From: Niabella agricola
GTDB lineage: Bacteria; Bacteroidota; Bacteroidia; Chitinophagales; Chitinophagaceae
NCBI RefSeq assembly: GCF_021538615.1
Contig: NZ_JAJHIZ010000002.1
Span: forward strand, 1,184,322 to 1,248,321
Reading direction: 5' to 3'
DNA length: 64,000 bases
The notes under the pieces are model-generated. The model had not been told where the DNA came from. It saw only the letters and a list, made by a program, of their open reading frames with translations, and made no database searches. Positions 9,216 to 19,992 of the stretch are shown here, in pieces (the stretch's first letter is position 1; each line of letters starts with the position of its first letter). Both the position numbers and the translations under genes were made by a program.

Positions 9216-10922
9216 TTAATAGGCGGTGGTTTGCCTGCCGGGGGTAATGCCATTCTCATTGAAGGCATCTACCCGGAAATAATAGGGAACACCTTTATTT
9301 AGCCCCGGAAGCTCCAGGCTGTCCGTTCCGTATATCATTACCGAATGAAACAGTTTATGCGGATCGGTTCCAAAGTATACCTGGTAACCCGTTGCCCCGG
9401 CGGCGGCTTTCCAGTTCAGCTGCGCCCGCCTGCTGTCTGCTGCATCGCGGTTTACGGCAACGGCGCTAACCACCGGGGGACGTGCGCCATTTCCTTTTCC
9501 AAATACCCGGAACCCCGACAGGGAAAATTTGCCCGCCGGCACGCTATGATTGATGATACGCAGGTAGCGGGCATTTACTGCCTTTGGCAACACGATATAA
9601 TCATGGGTTACATCAACCTTGTTCCCGGATTTATCTACCAACGGTTTCCAGTGTTTACCATCGGCCGAAAATTCAATCACAAACTGATAGGGAGTAAATG
9701 TAACAGATGCTTTCAGACCGGCGTCCTGGTCGGCAAAGCTTACCTGCAATGCATTGACCGTACACTCCTTTTGCAGATCAACCTGTAACCATTCCCCGGC
9801 CTTACCGGTTGCGGCACTCCACCAATCGCGTACCGTTTCGTTTACGGCCAGCTCAGCAGCATGCCCGGTCAAAGAGGAGGATGCTTTCACCGGCTTATTA
9901 TAAGAAAGCAGCATCCATCCGGCAAACAGGCTTTCTTTTTCAAAGTCCATCTTCCGGTGTGGCATCCGCATAGGATAATCACCAAATGCGGTATTACCAT
10001 GCAATTGCCCGTCTTTATCAAAGAATGCAGGAAATAATCCGATCCGCCGTTCAAACATATGCCGCACAGAGATGGTCATGGTGGCCACATGCCAGTAGTT
10101 ACCATATTTGTCTTTAAACGTGCTGCCATGCCCGGCCCCGTTTATAAAGCCCCCCGGTTTGTAGGAGAAGGGACTGTTGGGCATATAGGTGAAAGGCCCC
10201 AGAGGTTTCTCGGAAACATATACGCCGTCTCCATATACCTTAAACTCTGTACCAGGGGCCGCATATTGCAGGTAGTACCGTCCGTTGTATTTATTCATCC
10301 AGGCACCTTCGTTCCATCCGTTTTTACCGTTGTTATTGGCCTCGCCGTGTTCCTCCCATCCGTTTTCGACAATATGATGTTTAATGAGCACCCGGGGAAT
10401 ACCTATGGTATCAAACCGCCGCGCCGGATCCAGCTCCACGCCCATGATGGGATTCACGTTGGAGCAGCCATAGTAAAAATAAACACGGCCATCATCATCT
10501 TTAAAGAGTGCCGGATCGGTAACGCCCAGGGGAAATTGCTTCCGGTATACCTGCCAGTTATCCTGAAGCGGATCGGTACTGAAATAGATGTTCCTTGCGC
10601 CCTGGGATGCCATAAAAAAAACGGTATCCTGAATGGTTTCTACCGTGGGCGCATAATCTTCTGTTGGTAATATTGCTGATGGTCTGAATTTCCAGTGCAG
10701 CAGATCATCCGAAAACCAGTACCCGCCGGATTTGGAGGCATAAAGAAAATAGACACCTTTGTACAAATGGATCACGGGATCTGCCGCTTCCCGGTAGCCC
10801 AGCCCATCGTAGCTAAAGCGATAGTTGAGGTTAAGCGGGTTGCACCAGGTATTGGTTTGCTGGCCTAGGACTGTTAAATTGAATAGGCAACTAAAGAAGA
10901 ATATGGTTATTCGTTTGTTCAT
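9216..10922 (-). CDS. GH43-family glycosidase with F5/8-type C and fibronectin III domains
   Basis: 568 residues from the ATG at 10922, which begins MNKRITIFFFSCLFNLTVLG, a good signal peptide; a longer ORF start would overlap the upstream gene and lacks support. A five-bladed propeller (about 20-320) has the three acidic positions expected for GH43: Asp in REAADPVIHLY, Asp in GVTDPALFKDDDG and Glu in GWNEGAW. It is followed by an F5/8 type C (CBM32-like) sandwich (about 335-465) and a terminal fibronectin III-like domain (about 480-568). GH43 enzymes act on arabinofuranosides, xylosides or galactosides; the subfamily is not clear. It lies 58 bp downstream of the GH20 gene in the same cluster. 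Confidence 0.9.
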   Translation of the reverse strand: MNKRITIFFFSCLFNLTVLGQQTNTWCNPLNLNYRFSYDGLGYREAADPVIHLYKGVYFLYASKSGGYWFSDDLLHWKFRPSAILPTEDYAPTVETIQDTVFFMASQGARNIYFSTDPLQDNWQVYRKQFPLGVTDPALFKDDDGRVYFYYGCSNVNPIMGVELDPARRFDTIGIPRVLIKHHIVENGWEEHGEANNNGKNGWNEGAWMNKYNGRYYLQYAAPGTEFKVYGDGVYVSEKPLGPFTYMPNSPFSYKPGGFINGAGHGSTFKDKYGNYWHVATMTISVRHMFERRIGLFPAFFDKDGQLHGNTAFGDYPMRMPHRKMDFEKESLFAGWMLLSYNKPVKASSSLTGHAAELAVNETVRDWWSAATGKAGEWLQVDLQKECTVNALQVSFADQDAGLKASVTFTPYQFVIEFSADGKHWKPLVDKSGNKVDVTHDYIVLPKAVNARYLRIINHSVPAGKFSLSGFRVFGKGNGARPPVVSAVAVNRDAADSRRAQLNWKAAAGATGYQVYFGTDPHKLFHSVMIYGTDSLELPGLNKGVPYYFRVDAFNENGITPGRQTTAY

Positions 10923-10980
10923 TTTCTTTGAGCATGCGGAGTTATTGAGGGGCTTGGGAGCGGGAGGACATAGCGCTTTT

Positions 10981-13299
10981 TTACTCAACGATGATCTCAT
11001 CACAGAAAAGCCAGGCAGCCTGTCCCTCGCCGGGATGGCCTTTCGGACATTGTCCCAGGTTTTTAGCCGTAACCCGGACGTAACGAAAACTGCGCGGATC
11101 AAAGCGCGCTGTAAAATCCTTTGTTTGCGGGACTTTATCCGCTAGGGGTACGGTGTTTGGGATCGTTGTCATTTCGGTGAATTGTTGGCCGTCCTCCGAC
11201 ACTTCAAATTTTACCCATTGCGGGAAAAAGATCCACTGACCGTAGCTCTGTAAGCAGCCCAGGGTTACGGAACCTGCTGTTGTACGCTGCCCCAGGTCAA
11301 TGGTGGCCACCAGGTCCGTTCCGTTAAACGCATGCCATTGTTTCCCGGCGTCTGTTGTACCCCGGATACCATCTACCAGGGTCAACGGTCCGTTGGCCGG
11401 ATAATATTTGCTGTAAGGCGTTGCATATTGCAAAGGCCGCCCGGTTGCTTTATTGAGTGTAAAGGACTGTTGTGCCGGCCGGCCTCTTACCATACTGTTA
11501 TGAATGGCCAATGCCGCTTTTACCGTCAGGGCACCGGTTATTTCAAAAGGCTTTTCATAGCGCAAGCTGCCTGTGCCAGGATCGGTACCATCGGTTGTAT
11601 AAAAGATCGTGCCGTCTTCATTCTCCGTTTCGAGGCTTACCAGCAATTTACCGTCAACCGCCTGCGGTTTTATATCTACTTTAAAATTGCCCCTGGAATA
11701 ATGCAATCCTTTCTGCTCAAAACCTACGAGGTGGGGTTGCAGCCGCTGATTAAAATCTTTCCAGTTGCGCGCTTCTTTTTTGCTCCATAGCACCTCCGCC
11801 AATGCCGGCATGCGGGGCAGGATCATATATTCCACATGTTCATAGCTCGATATCTGTTCTGTCCACAGGTTGGCCTGTGCGCCCAGTACATGTTTTGCCT
11901 GGTCTTTATCCAGCTCTGCGGGAATGGGCTCGTAATGATACACCCGTTTTAAGGTATTGAAACCACCAAATGCCAGAGGTTCCGTTTCCGGATCGCCCTG
12001 GTAGTAATCAAAGTAAAGCGGACCGGTCGGGCTCATTACCACATCATGATCCATTTGAGCGGCCTTAATACCCCCCGATTCCCCACGCCAGCTCATCACC
12101 GTTGCCTGTGGTGCAAGCCCTCCTTCCAGGATCTCATCCCAGCCGATCAGCTTCCGCTTATGGGCGATGAGGAACTTTTCCATCCGGTGAATAAAATAAC
12201 TCTGTAACTCCTCTTCATTTTTCAGTCCTTCTGTTTTCATCCGTTGCTGGCAACGCATACACTGCTTCCAGCTGGATTTGTCTACTTCATCACCCCCTAT
12301 ATGAATATACCGGGAGGGGAATAAGGCCATTACTTCTTTCAGGATATTTTGCAGGAATACGAAGGCACTATCATTGCCCGCGCAATAATTCGGATGCACA
12401 TCCTTGCCGTAAAAATCACCGGTTTCATTAAAGGAATGTTTGTGCGGTAAGCAGGAATACTCTGGATAGGCTGCCATGGCCGCTTCGGAATGGCCCGGCA
12501 TTTCGATCTCCGGCACCACGGTAATATGTCTTGCCGCTGCATAAGCCACAATATCCTTTACCTGTTCCTGCGTATAAAAGCCCCCATACGTGGCTTTACT
12601 GCGATCTGCATTAAAACGGATCTGCGACCAGTCCCAGGGCTGGCCCCAGTCATCCACACGCCAGGCAGCCAGCCCGGTAAGTTTTGGATACTTTTTGATC
12701 TCGATACGCCAGCCGGCGCCGTCTGCCAGGTGCCAGTGAAACGTATTCATTTTATACGTTGCCAGCAGATCAATAAACTCCTTTACCAGTTCCGGCGAAA
12801 AAAAATGACGGCTTACATCCAGCATCATACCCCGCCATTTAAAACGGGGTTCATCGGTAATATCCATACAAGGTATCTGCAATACCTGGTTGGTGCGGAT
12901 GGCCGGCAGGGTTTGCAATAAGGATTGTACGGCATAAAAGAGTCCTGCCGGTTTACTGGCCCGGATATCGACCTGGTGCGGTGTAACAAACAAGCGGTAC
13001 CCTTCTGTTCCGATGCCTTCTGTTGTTACGATGCTAAAGCAGATCCGTTTTCCGGTGGCGACTGTTTTAACCGGAAGTACATAACCGCTTACCTGCTTTA
13101 CGGCTGCTGTGAAATAGCGAACCACATCGGTTATCTCCTTGCCGGCCACCGATGTCTGTACCTGCACATTTTGATCCAGCAGGAAAACCCCTTCCCGTTG
13201 CTGAAGATCTGCCGGCTGCGGAATGATGTGTACCCGTGGTTGGGCATTCAACAAGCACACGGCCCCTATAATCAGGCCTGTTAAAAATCCATATTTCAT
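10981..13299 (-). CDS. GH20 beta-N-acetylhexosaminidase with chitobiase C-terminal and F5/8-type domains
   Basis: 772 residues with a short signal peptide (about 1-19). GH20b domain (about 22-145), then a canonical catalytic barrel: RGMMLDVSRHFFSPE, FHWHLADGAGWRIE, PEIEMPGHSEAA and HIGGDEVDKSSW with the Asp337-Glu338 pair that polarises the substrate acetamido group and donates the proton. C-terminal chitobiase-type region (about 560-640, FYTTDGTDPGTG) and an F5/8 type C domain (about 645-772). It removes terminal beta-GlcNAc or GalNAc in the periplasm or at the surface. It lies 106 bp downstream of GH95. Of the two GH20 proteins here this is the textbook one. Confidence 0.95.
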   Translation of the reverse strand: MKYGFLTGLIIGAVCLLNAQPRVHIIPQPADLQQREGVFLLDQNVQVQTSVAGKEITDVVRYFTAAVKQVSGYVLPVKTVATGKRICFSIVTTEGIGTEGYRLFVTPHQVDIRASKPAGLFYAVQSLLQTLPAIRTNQVLQIPCMDITDEPRFKWRGMMLDVSRHFFSPELVKEFIDLLATYKMNTFHWHLADGAGWRIEIKKYPKLTGLAAWRVDDWGQPWDWSQIRFNADRSKATYGGFYTQEQVKDIVAYAAARHITVVPEIEMPGHSEAAMAAYPEYSCLPHKHSFNETGDFYGKDVHPNYCAGNDSAFVFLQNILKEVMALFPSRYIHIGGDEVDKSSWKQCMRCQQRMKTEGLKNEEELQSYFIHRMEKFLIAHKRKLIGWDEILEGGLAPQATVMSWRGESGGIKAAQMDHDVVMSPTGPLYFDYYQGDPETEPLAFGGFNTLKRVYHYEPIPAELDKDQAKHVLGAQANLWTEQISSYEHVEYMILPRMPALAEVLWSKKEARNWKDFNQRLQPHLVGFEQKGLHYSRGNFKVDIKPQAVDGKLLVSLETENEDGTIFYTTDGTDPGTGSLRYEKPFEITGALTVKAALAIHNSMVRGRPAQQSFTLNKATGRPLQYATPYSKYYPANGPLTLVDGIRGTTDAGKQWHAFNGTDLVATIDLGQRTTAGSVTLGCLQSYGQWIFFPQWVKFEVSEDGQQFTEMTTIPNTVPLADKVPQTKDFTARFDPRSFRYVRVTAKNLGQCPKGHPGEGQAAWLFCDEIIVE

Positions 13300-13405
13300 G
13301 CTTCCTGTTTAAGTATTTCAAAAACTCAACCGTTCTATCGCGTTTTTTTATAACCAGACCAGTTAACCGGAGAAGCCTTTGTTCCTGTTTACGATTTTTA
13401 TTGTT

Positions 13406-15619
13406 TTATTTTTTTGCAGTTCCCGTCATTACTTCCTTTACCGCGCCATTTACCCGTACCCAAACCTTTTGGGGTCTTTCTGAATAGATCCGGTAATATA
13501 CTACCCAGCCATTTTTCCAGCTGCAATCCACCGTAAAGCCACCGCGGGCTTTTAGCCCTTTAAAAGATCCTGAAACTTTCCAGGCTGCCGGTACCGCAGG
13601 CAGCAGGCTGATCTCCCCCGCATGGCTTTGCAGCAACATTTCGGGTATGGCGCCGCTGATACCAAGATTTCCATCGATCTGAAAAGGCGGATGCGTGGTA
13701 AACAGGTTCGGCATCAGGTTATAGGTTATTAAACCACGGATCATCATGCCCGCTTTTTCACCTTCTCCCAGGCGCGCCCACAACGCACAGCGCCAGGGCC
13801 AGGACCAGGAGCGGCGGCTATCGCCCACCGTTGATGCCACGGTAAAGGGTTTGTTTATATTTTTACCGTAGTTCCCGCTGCGGCTGCGCAGGGAAATAAT
13901 CGCCGCCTTTGCCAGTTCCGGTGTTTGCTTTAAATTGATCTGGCGACCGGGATATACCGCAAACAGGTGCGAGGTATGCCGGTGCTGATCATCCGGATCG
14001 TCCCGGTCCGTTTGCCACTCCTGCAGCTGGCCCCATTTCCCGATCTTGTTGGGTGCCAGCCGGTGTTGCATATCCGCTACTTTTTCCTGATAGGCTACAT
14101 CAATGTTTAATGCTTTGGCCGCATCAAGGTAGTTCTGAAACAGGTCCCAAACCAATTGCTGATCATGCATCACACCATCCTCCCGCGGGCCATGTTCCGG
14201 CGACCATCCATCGGGCACTACCAGGCTTCCATCCGGCAATTGCTTCAGCCGGTCTTCCCAGTAATTACAGATTTCCTTCAGAATGGGGTAAGCCGTATTT
14301 TTAAGATATACCCGGTCCATAGTAAAAGCCCAGTGCTCATATACATGCTGCGCATACCAGGCGCTGGCAGGTATATTCCATTCCCAGCCATTGCCCCCAA
14401 AAATACTCTGGCTGGTCCGGGCCGTCCACCCCCGGGTATTTGCACCAAAGGCCTTGCGCGTAGCCAGCCGGCAAGGTTCGGCCTGCGCAACGATATAGTC
14501 GATCAGGGGCTGGTTACACTCCGAAAGGTTGGCCGGCTCTGCCAGCCAGTAGTTCATCTGGATATTGATATTGTTATGATAATCGCTGGCCCATGGCGGA
14601 TTATTACTATTGTTCCAAAGTCCCTGCAGGTTCGCCGGCAATCCGCCGGGGCGCGAACTGCTGATCAACAGGTAACGCCCATATTGAAAAAGGGTTTCCT
14701 CCAGGTCCGGGTCGGCCCCGCCTGCCGCGTATTTTGCGCGGCGTATATCTGTGGACAGCGCCCTTAACGCAGCCGGTGTGATACCTACATCGATGCGGGC
14801 AGCAGCAGCAAGTCTTGTAAAATCTTTTATATGGGCCGTGCGCAATGCCATATATCCTTTACTAAGTGCAGCGTTCAACTCCTTTTCGATCAGTGGCATG
14901 GGATCTGCGCCCCGCCAGCCAGCGTTATAATCCGGCTTGTAATTGGTACGGGCATCCAGGTACAGCGTAAGCGCTTTGCAACCGGTAAAAACCAGCTCGT
15001 TTCCGGTTACCGTAATACTGCCGCCTTCATGCAGTGCCGCTACCTGTGCCGCGTATTTGAGTTGATTGGGCATGGTACCGGAAAACTGCAGGAGGTTTCC
15101 GCTGGCAACGGAAGCGGCACCCTGGGCCGACCAAAGACTGATGCGCCCGGATACTTTTCCGCCTTTCCCGGCAGTGTACCGGAATACCATTACCTGGTCG
15201 GGATAACTGGCAAAGGCTTCACGTTGATAGCGGATGCCGCCGCTGGTATACATGCTATTATAAAGCCCTGAAACCAGGTCCAGGCTTCGTTTATATTCAT
15301 TGGCCGTTCCCGCAGCATCCAGCTGCACCCTTAATTCGCCGAAATTGCGGTAGGCACCAAAACCATGATCGCCGGTTTCATAGGCACCATCCCAGTTATT
15401 ATCACCGCTCCAGAGACTTTGTTCGTTGAACTGGATCGTATCATTTTCTACCGCGCCCATCATCATGGCACCCATACGGCCGTTACCGACCGGGAGCCGC
15501 TCCGATTCCCAGTTCATGCCCGGTTTATCATACCATAAAACAAAAGAGTTCTTATCCTGTGCACGAAGGCCGGAAGCTGTCCATAATGTCAATAATGCAA
15601 TCAGTATTCTTTTTTTCAT
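13406..15619 (-). CDS. GH95 alpha-L-fucosidase (or alpha-L-galactosidase)
   Basis: 737 residues from the ATG at 15619, which opens [20 protein letters not shown], a clear signal peptide; the 45-residue upstream extension is not signal-like. GH95 N-terminal beta-sandwich ([25 protein letters not shown]), (alpha/alpha)6 barrel and C-terminal sandwich. The family active site is visible: the paired Asn in [19 protein letters not shown], Glu in [10 protein letters not shown] and Asp in [13 protein letters not shown], matching Asn421/Asn423, Glu566 and Asp766 of the Bifidobacterium enzyme. GH95 enzymes invert alpha-1,2-fucosides and some act on alpha-L-galactosides. It is followed 106 bp on by GH20 and preceded by GH110, the set needed to open blood-group-like or similar branched termini. 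Confidence 0.95.
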   Translation of the reverse strand: MKKRILIALLTLWTASGLRAQDKNSFVLWYDKPGMNWESERLPVGNGRMGAMMMGAVENDTIQFNEQSLWSGDNNWDGAYETGDHGFGAYRNFGELRVQLDAAGTANEYKRSLDLVSGLYNSMYTSGGIRYQREAFASYPDQVMVFRYTAGKGGKVSGRISLWSAQGAASVASGNLLQFSGTMPNQLKYAAQVAALHEGGSITVTGNELVFTGCKALTLYLDARTNYKPDYNAGWRGADPMPLIEKELNAALSKGYMALRTAHIKDFTRLAAAARIDVGITPAALRALSTDIRRAKYAAGGADPDLEETLFQYGRYLLISSSRPGGLPANLQGLWNNSNNPPWASDYHNNINIQMNYWLAEPANLSECNQPLIDYIVAQAEPCRLATRKAFGANTRGWTARTSQSIFGGNGWEWNIPASAWYAQHVYEHWAFTMDRVYLKNTAYPILKEICNYWEDRLKQLPDGSLVVPDGWSPEHGPREDGVMHDQQLVWDLFQNYLDAAKALNIDVAYQEKVADMQHRLAPNKIGKWGQLQEWQTDRDDPDDQHRHTSHLFAVYPGRQINLKQTPELAKAAIISLRSRSGNYGKNINKPFTVASTVGDSRRSWSWPWRCALWARLGEGEKAGMMIRGLITYNLMPNLFTTHPPFQIDGNLGISGAIPEMLLQSHAGEISLLPAVPAAWKVSGSFKGLKARGGFTVDCSWKNGWVVYYRIYSERPQKVWVRVNGAVKEVMTGTAKK

Positions 15620-15805
15620 GCCCAATATTACTACTTTTACAGCATCGGTTTTAATCTTTGAAGGCAGGGTCCTGTATTTTGCTTTCCGTAAAAACTCGCT
15701 GTTCATTTTCATGCCGTATACTGTACGATTATTGTTTAATGCGGAGCTTCCCATCTGTTTGAATATCTTTTGCCGTCATGCCCGAAAGATCTGCGGTTGG
15801 CCTGG

Positions 15806-17575
15806 TTACCCGGGATATGCGTCATTTTTGATACGGACATTTGTACAGCCCATTGGGGATACGGAAATTTTCAGCCGTTCTCTGTCCAATGAGGGGGCTG
15901 TTATCGTATTTCCGGAAAACAACAGCCCATCCACGCTTCGTGCCAGGAGTAACTGACCATCCAGGGTATTGAAGGTATTATTTTCGATCCGTACATTCCG
16001 GTGTACATAGCGTTCTGCAACCCGCTGGTGATTTTCAGGGGCAATCGCAATGGCACCACTTCCGCTATTGTAGCCGCATCCCTCAAAACGGTTGTTCCGG
16101 ATGATTACATTCCGCACCGCGCCCGACTCAAACCAGCTGCTGGCATCATCGGCGATCAGGATAAGAAACATGCCTGTATGATGAAATATTTTTTTTTCTA
16201 CCAGTACCCTGCGCGGTGTTGTGATCAGCAGTCCCCTTGTATTGGTACGTTCAAAGCGACTGTTGCGGATGACGACCTCCGGTGTCCAGGTACGGTTCTC
16301 GATGCATAATCCACTGGCTACGCCTCCGGGAAGCGCGGTTGTAAGTTGTAATTCCATCTCCCGTTTATTGATCATTACTGCCGACCGAAGCACCGCTGCT
16401 GCAACCGGCAGGAGCGTTTGGGGGTTGATAAATGTAATGCTGTCGCCTGCAAAGAACGCCGGGAATCCATAAGTTTGGGGATGCATAAACCGGACGGTAA
16501 GCTGCTGCTGTTTGCTGATACCCGTGATCTGAAGATGGATACCGTGTACGTTTACCGGGTCGTCGTGTGCTCCTGAAGTAAGACAACTGTCGATCATTAT
16601 TTTTCCCCGGCAGCCGGAGAAGTGAAAACAATCGGCAAAGGCCGCAATGATGCGTCCGCTTTCCGGCCTGGACGCAACGATCACTGTACGCAGCGTGATA
16701 TTTTCAGTAAACTGCGACACGATGCCCAGCCCATGCATATAGTGCATCTGCACCTGATCCAAGAGCACATTTTTGCTTTGCGCAATTAGTCCTCCGCAGT
16801 TATCCCGGTAGGGATCGCGGATGGTTAGCACATCGCCCGAATGGTACAGCGGCTTTTTAAAATCACCTTCAAAAACAACTGTAAGCGGGTCTGTTTGCCG
16901 GGCAACGGCCTGCAGCAAGGGCTTCAGATCACTATAATGGAGGCGTTCTTTAACGGGATCGAACAAGATGGTATGACAATGTTCGGTCTTCCACCCTTCT
17001 CCCAAAAGCACCAGCTTGCCATTGATAACGGTAAAACGGGAGTCCGGATGAAAACGCACGGTTACCGACTTTTCATCCAGGGAACGGGTGGTCAGTTCAG
17101 ACATCGTTGGACGTTCATAATCGAACCGTATATTTTTTATACGGATATTGCTGCTTCCCAGGACGGCAAAGGAGACCATTTTGCCATGCAAGATGACGAA
17201 ACTGTTATTTCCATCGATGGTGATGTTCCGGGCGCCCTCCAGCAGGAAGGCTATGTTCTTCGCTTTACTCAGTGTGTCGGCCTCGGTGCTATTGGAAATA
17301 TACAGCTCCCGCTTGGGTGCGCCTTCCGGCCAGACATCGATGCGACCGGCCGGCAACCTTAATACAGCTACCGGGTATTTGCGGCAGGCCGCGATGGCCC
17401 GCTGCAGCGCCGATGCTGCATTCTCACGACTATTTGCCTTCACCCCGTAATCCGCTGCCCGGATCAATACCGGAACCTGGGCCTTTAAAATGGTACCGCA
17501 GCACAGCCATAGCAACAGCAGCCAACTGTGAGGGCCTGTGATCCGCAGTGTGTTGTTTTTTTGTTTGGATATCAT
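15806..17575 (-). CDS. GH110 alpha-1,3-galactosidase (parallel beta-helix)
   Basis: 589 residues with a signal peptide (about 10-32). Parallel beta-helix exo-enzyme that removes terminal alpha-1,3-galactose. Family signatures are clear: ENAASALQRAI, ELYISNS, ADCFHFSGCRGKI, GAHDDPVNVHG, RFMHPQTYGF, IENRTWTPEVVIRN and NTRGLLITTPRRVLVE, which line up with the Bacteroides GlaA/GlaB proteins. The Asp-Asp pair in HDDPVNVHG is the likely catalytic region. GH110-A members prefer branched blood-group B; GH110-B members also cleave linear alpha-1,3-Gal, and I cannot separate the two here. It lies 35 bp after the six-hairpin gene and 186 bp before GH95. Confidence 0.92.
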   Translation of the reverse strand: MISKQKNNTLRITGPHSWLLLLWLCCGTILKAQVPVLIRAADYGVKANSRENAASALQRAIAACRKYPVAVLRLPAGRIDVWPEGAPKRELYISNSTEADTLSKAKNIAFLLEGARNITIDGNNSFVILHGKMVSFAVLGSSNIRIKNIRFDYERPTMSELTTRSLDEKSVTVRFHPDSRFTVINGKLVLLGEGWKTEHCHTILFDPVKERLHYSDLKPLLQAVARQTDPLTVVFEGDFKKPLYHSGDVLTIRDPYRDNCGGLIAQSKNVLLDQVQMHYMHGLGIVSQFTENITLRTVIVASRPESGRIIAAFADCFHFSGCRGKIMIDSCLTSGAHDDPVNVHGIHLQITGISKQQQLTVRFMHPQTYGFPAFFAGDSITFINPQTLLPVAAAVLRSAVMINKREMELQLTTALPGGVASGLCIENRTWTPEVVIRNSRFERTNTRGLLITTPRRVLVEKKIFHHTGMFLILIADDASSWFESGAVRNVIIRNNRFEGCGYNSGSGAIAIAPENHQRVAERYVHRNVRIENNTFNTLDGQLLLARSVDGLLFSGNTITAPSLDRERLKISVSPMGCTNVRIKNDAYPG

Positions 17576-17610
17576 GGAGTGAACGGTGCAATGTTTGGAG
17601 ACGGGTTATT

Positions 17611-19938
17611 TTAATGAAGGCCGATGGTTCCGTTATTCATAACCTGTACCACCACTTCCGCACCGGATGCTACCGCTATCTTTGGCCAGCCCGTAAACGC
17701 TGTATAGGATAATGGCTTTTGAGCCTTTGTACTGTTCTCTGCAAATACGGATACGGATGCATCATAGCGGGTATTATTTTTTATGGCCAATGTGATACCG
17801 GTTTTATCCGATTGCACAATCCGCGCCTCCACATGATCAAATACCCGGATCACTTTTTTATCGGGCTGTACATAGATCCCCGGCAACTCGATGGCCATCA
17901 GTGCTCCGTTGGTTTCGGTCCAGGAATTGCGGGTATTGATATAGTTTCCGATGCTGCCTTTTCCTTCTGCATCGCTGGGCTGAATGCGCTCCATACTGCT
18001 GCCCGCCAGGTTGTTGGTGGTATGGTGATCCGGCGGAATGTTTACGGCCTCAGCCTGGGCATGCTGGATATCCCGGATCAGATCAGCATACAGGGAATTA
18101 CCGGTGGCCCGGAAGAGTTTGAACAGATAATCACCCGAAGCCGTACAAATGCCTGGTGCCGCGTGTTTGTTTTGAATGCTGGCCCATACCGCGCCGGCCA
18201 TCTTACTACCCAGTTTACCGATCTGACTTCCTGCAGGAAAAACAGGATCATAAGAGATCGTCCAGGTAGCACAGAGGGCGGCCTGCACTTCTGCTTTTTT
18301 TAACCAGCTTTTATCGCCGGTATATTGATACACCGCCATTAAGGATTCCAGAAAACCAAAGGCCGATTCCGAATTGGCGTCCATGGAAATGTCTCCGCAA
18401 TCGCCCCCGGTAAGTCCCTGTTTCACTACATCCCGCTGGTAGTAATATTCCGCTGAAGCTTTGGCAACCTGCAGCCATTCCGGTTTTTTAAAATAATCCG
18501 ATGCAATGGCCAGTCCGGCCGGCACAATGGCCCCGGCAGTGGAATTGTATACGGCGATCTTGCCGGTGGCCGGTGCAATGTACTGCCCGAATTGGCCCTC
18601 CTGTTTCCAGGTGCGGGCAAAGGCAGCCGCCAGTTTTTTGGCCGCAGTTTCCCATTCCGGTTTGATAGCCGCACCATAACCCTGTGCCTTCAGCAACATC
18701 AGGTGTTTCAGCAGCCATAACAGGGCATCTGCATTTTTACGGACCATGGCCTGTACTTCCGGAAATGCCGGGTTCATCTTTTCTGGCCGGATCCTGCCTT
18801 CTGCAGTGATACCTCCGTAAAAATAACCGCTGCTGCCCTGGAGCTTATGCACCACAAAATCCAGTTCCTGTGCTACGCGGTCCCGCTCCTTTGCATTGTT
18901 CAATGCCAGCATCGGGTAGGTATTCATCATGCCGCTTACCCAGCCGAGCTGGAAGTCTTTACTGTTTTCGGGAAGATAGTAGCTGCCCACCGGAAACTCC
19001 CTGAAATTATTGCTGGTAATGGTGGTAGCAAGCCCGGTGTAGTAACTCATCGGCAGCCAGTTGCGGGGCTGGTTCATACCTGTGATGTCCTTCCGGTGTT
19101 TCATAAATGCCGTCAGCAGGTCCGGGATTCCTGTTACATGCATAGTATATACCCTGAAATGCAATGAAAGCTGATCACCTGCCTTCCAGTCGGGAGCTTT
19201 ATCCCCGCTGGGGTGAAAGTCGCCAAAGCCGGGCGCCTGCCGGCGTATGGCCGGCGCGGTAATTGAAAAGCGGCATTGGTCCTGGGCGGCGTTCTCAGCA
19301 ATCGTAAGTCCATGATTACCGGATGCTGACCGCTGATCCGTAAGTACCATGAAACTTTTCTGCAGGACCGGTGCATAAAAACAGATTGCCGGTGTGGCTG
19401 TATTGCCTGTTTGCAGCTCCACTAATGATGCTGTTCCGGGTTCAACGGACAGGCGCGGATTATTGGAGATGGTTAAAGGTACCTGGGGATTGTAATACAT
19501 TTCCTTTGGATAATCGGGATTATAGCCGTTCCCGATAGAGGGATACCTGTTGCCATTGTATACGCTCGCCGGTACCAGTACATAGTTATCCCGGCTCCAG
19601 CCAATGAAGTCCATGTCTACATTTACGGCGGTTGCTTTTGATGCGCCCCTGGTTAAAGTAAAAACAGCGGTAATATCCAACGCGCCCGGTATTGCTTTAA
19701 CCGGCTGCGCCTGTAATGCCACCTGCCATTCACCGGGCAGTTCGGGTTGCTCCTGTGTAGCTACCAGTTCTTCGATAAGGGTTGTACCATCGTATTTTTT
19801 GATGCTGATCCGGATATGCCCGTTGAGCGGTTTCAGCCAACGATCCACCGCGTTGAAATCCTGTGCGCCGGCGATTTGACAAAGCGAGCTGCCCAGACCT
19901 ATGAGCAAAAAAGATAAAATACAGAAGTTACGAATCAT
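17611..19938 (-). CDS. Secreted six-hairpin (alpha/alpha)6-type protein of unknown specificity
   Basis: Not assigned to a CAZy family. 775 residues from the ATG at 19938 (MIRNFCILSFLLIGLGSSLC, a signal peptide); upstream Met codons would put a Cys-rich stretch before it. The N-terminal about 280 residues look like a beta-sandwich (YNGNRYPSIGNGYNPDYPKE, LSVEPGTASLVELQTGN). From about 300 to 680 runs a helical region of repeated pairs typical of six-hairpin glycosidases (WLPMSYYTGLATTITSNNF, GGDCGDISMDANSESAFGFL, AVWASIQNKHAAPGICTASG), and a short beta tail closes it. It lies 54 bp downstream of GH3 and 35 bp upstream of GH110, inside the operon-like cluster, so a glycoside hydrolase or lyase acting on the same glycan is likely. 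Catalytic residues cannot be assigned from sequence alone. Confidence 0.8.
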   Translation of the reverse strand: MIRNFCILSFLLIGLGSSLCQIAGAQDFNAVDRWLKPLNGHIRISIKKYDGTTLIEELVATQEQPELPGEWQVALQAQPVKAIPGALDITAVFTLTRGASKATAVNVDMDFIGWSRDNYVLVPASVYNGNRYPSIGNGYNPDYPKEMYYNPQVPLTISNNPRLSVEPGTASLVELQTGNTATPAICFYAPVLQKSFMVLTDQRSASGNHGLTIAENAAQDQCRFSITAPAIRRQAPGFGDFHPSGDKAPDWKAGDQLSLHFRVYTMHVTGIPDLLTAFMKHRKDITGMNQPRNWLPMSYYTGLATTITSNNFREFPVGSYYLPENSKDFQLGWVSGMMNTYPMLALNNAKERDRVAQELDFVVHKLQGSSGYFYGGITAEGRIRPEKMNPAFPEVQAMVRKNADALLWLLKHLMLLKAQGYGAAIKPEWETAAKKLAAAFARTWKQEGQFGQYIAPATGKIAVYNSTAGAIVPAGLAIASDYFKKPEWLQVAKASAEYYYQRDVVKQGLTGGDCGDISMDANSESAFGFLESLMAVYQYTGDKSWLKKAEVQAALCATWTISYDPVFPAGSQIGKLGSKMAGAVWASIQNKHAAPGICTASGDYLFKLFRATGNSLYADLIRDIQHAQAEAVNIPPDHHTTNNLAGSSMERIQPSDAEGKGSIGNYINTRNSWTETNGALMAIELPGIYVQPDKKVIRVFDHVEARIVQSDKTGITLAIKNNTRYDASVSVFAENSTKAQKPLSYTAFTGWPKIAVASGAEVVVQVMNNGTIGLH

Positions 19939-19992
19939 TTGTATGATATGTTTTACTGTGAGACAAAATGTCTCACAGAGCATTAGCATTAG

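Noticed and set aside
10059..10670. 203-residue plus-strand ORF antisense to the GH43 gene
   Set aside because: Shadow frame of a well-supported glycosidase; no domain or signal seen.
14156..14767. 203-residue plus-strand ORF antisense to GH95
   Set aside because: Shadow frame of GH95 with no recognisable domain.
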